This document shows positions 7,768-8,326 of a DNA stretch of 8,326 nt, in pieces; the first letter of the stretch is position 1, and every line of letters begins with the position of its first letter. Made by a program: the position numbers and the translations under genes. The notes beneath the pieces are model-generated. The model did not search any database. It saw only the letters and a list, made by a program, of their open reading frames with translations, and was not told where the DNA came from. Source of the DNA: an uncultured Oscillospiraceae bacterium (GTDB lineage: Bacteria; Bacillota; Clostridia; Oscillospirales; Oscillospiraceae); the NCBI GenBank assembly GCA_934565425.1, contig CAKTHW010000072.1, positions 1-8,326 on the forward strand, given 5' to 3'.

Positions 7768-8325
7768 ATGGAGGATTCCGAGATCATCACCTTATATTGG
7801 AACCGGGACGAACGCGCCATCGCCGAGACCGGCGCCAAATACGGCCCCTTCTGCCAGCGCATCGCCCAGAACATCCTGACCGTCCGGGAGGACGCGGAGG
7901 AGTGCGTCAGCGACACCTATCAGCAGGCGTGGACGTCCATCCCGCCCCTGCGCCCTCAGCGGCTGCGTCCGTGGCTGGGTCGGGTGGTGCGCAACCTGGC
8001 CATCAACCGGTGGCGCAGAGACCACACCCAGAAGCGGTACGCCGGGCTGGAAGCCCTGTTCAGCGAGTTGGAGGAGTGCATCCCCTCCGGCGAGACGGCG
8101 GAGCGGCGATTAGAGGAAGGGGAGCTGACCCAGGTGCTGAATGACTGGCTGGCGTCCCTGTCCCAGTCCGACCGGGTGCTCTTCCTGCGCCGCTACTGGA
8201 ACGGGGAACCGCTCAAAAATTTGGAACAAGCCTACGGCCTCACCCACAGCGCCCTGGCCAAACGGATGTACCGCCTCCGGGGCAGCCTGCGGAAGACGTT
8301 AGAACGGGAGGGGTACACCTTATGA
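7768..8325 (+). CDS. ECF-type RNA polymerase sigma factor (sigma-70 family)
   Basis: This 185-residue protein would bind core RNA polymerase and direct it to a small regulon, typically in response to envelope or other stress. Seen: a sigma region 2 at about 5-90, with the core-binding stretch REDAEECVSDTYQQAW at 40-55 and the promoter-melting helix LGRVVRNLAINRWRR at 70-84. An acidic linker fills about 100-120. Sigma region 4 at about 121-180 ends in a helix-turn-helix (LKNLEQAYGLTHSALAKRMY, 149-168). There is no region 1 or 3, which fits the ECF class. The start at 7768 is set by AAAGGAGG 7 bases upstream; a GTG at 7729 in frame has no such site. It is divergent from the CaiB/BaiF gene and its stop overlaps a new ATG. 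The ECF group and signal are unknown. Confidence 0.93.
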   Translation: MEDSEIITLYWNRDERAIAETGAKYGPFCQRIAQNILTVREDAEECVSDTYQQAWTSIPPLRPQRLRPWLGRVVRNLAINRWRRDHTQKRYAGLEALFSELEECIPSGETAERRLEEGELTQVLNDWLASLSQSDRVLFLRRYWNGEPLKNLEQAYGLTHSALAKRMYRLRGSLRKTLEREGYTL

Positions 8326-8326
8326 A
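8322..8326 (+). other. Probable start of a further gene overlapping the sigma stop (cut by window edge)
   Basis: The sigma gene ends in TTATGAA, so an ATG at 8322 overlaps its TGA in a 4-base ATGA, the coupling seen elsewhere in this window. GGGAGGGG lies about 9 bases upstream (8306-8313) as a possible ribosome binding site. Only five bases are visible, so the product cannot be identified; ECF sigma genes are often followed by their anti-sigma factor. Confidence 0.4.

Overview
The window reads as chromosomal DNA of a fairly GC-rich anaerobic Firmicute, probably a gut member of the Oscillospiraceae (Flavonifractor / Lawsonibacter / Intestinimonas-like). This is inferred from AGGAGG-type ribosome binding sites on most genes, sigma-A promoters with 17-base spacers, the family make-up (BMP-type nucleoside ABC transporter, type II thymidine kinase, CaiB/BaiF protein, short ECF sigma factor), and recalled resemblance to that clade. 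No search was run. Seven complete genes lie on the minus strand and one on the plus strand. There is no mobile element, CRISPR array, tRNA or rRNA, and no gene-free stretch over 300 bases.

Layout from the high-coordinate end down the minus strand. A CaiB/BaiF-family gene (6375-7553) and tdk, thymidine kinase (5760-6356), form one short operon behind a sigma-A promoter at 7598-7626. Next, a lipoprotein of the BMP/PnrA nucleoside-binding family (4437-5615) has its own very good extended -10 promoter (5665-5693) and ends at a strong intrinsic terminator (4384-4413). Just past that terminator a second good promoter (4334-4362) drives a tightly overlapped operon: ABC ATPase (2735-4273, TTG start), two permeases (1593-2738 and 655-1596) and udk, uridine kinase (20-655). 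Every junction in this operon overlaps by 1 or 4 bases.

The lower 6.4 kb is therefore a nucleoside salvage locus. The lipoprotein captures nucleosides, the ATPase and two permeases import them, and the two kinases trap uridine/cytidine and thymidine/deoxyuridine as monophosphates. The udk gene, translationally coupled to the permeases, and tdk just upstream both suggest a pyrimidine nucleoside preference, but this is inference from context.

On the plus strand, a 185-residue ECF sigma factor (7768-8325) diverges from the CaiB/BaiF gene. Its upstream region holds an ECF-type promoter candidate (GGAAC - 17 - GTC), which suggests autoregulation, and a perfect 14-base palindrome. The sigma stop codon overlaps an ATG at 8322, so a further gene, possibly an anti-sigma factor, probably starts at the window edge.

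I did not find a clearly new system. The most useful second looks are the racemase-like catalytic residues in the CaiB/BaiF protein, the split transcription of the transporter with udk built into its operon, and the control region of the sigma gene.
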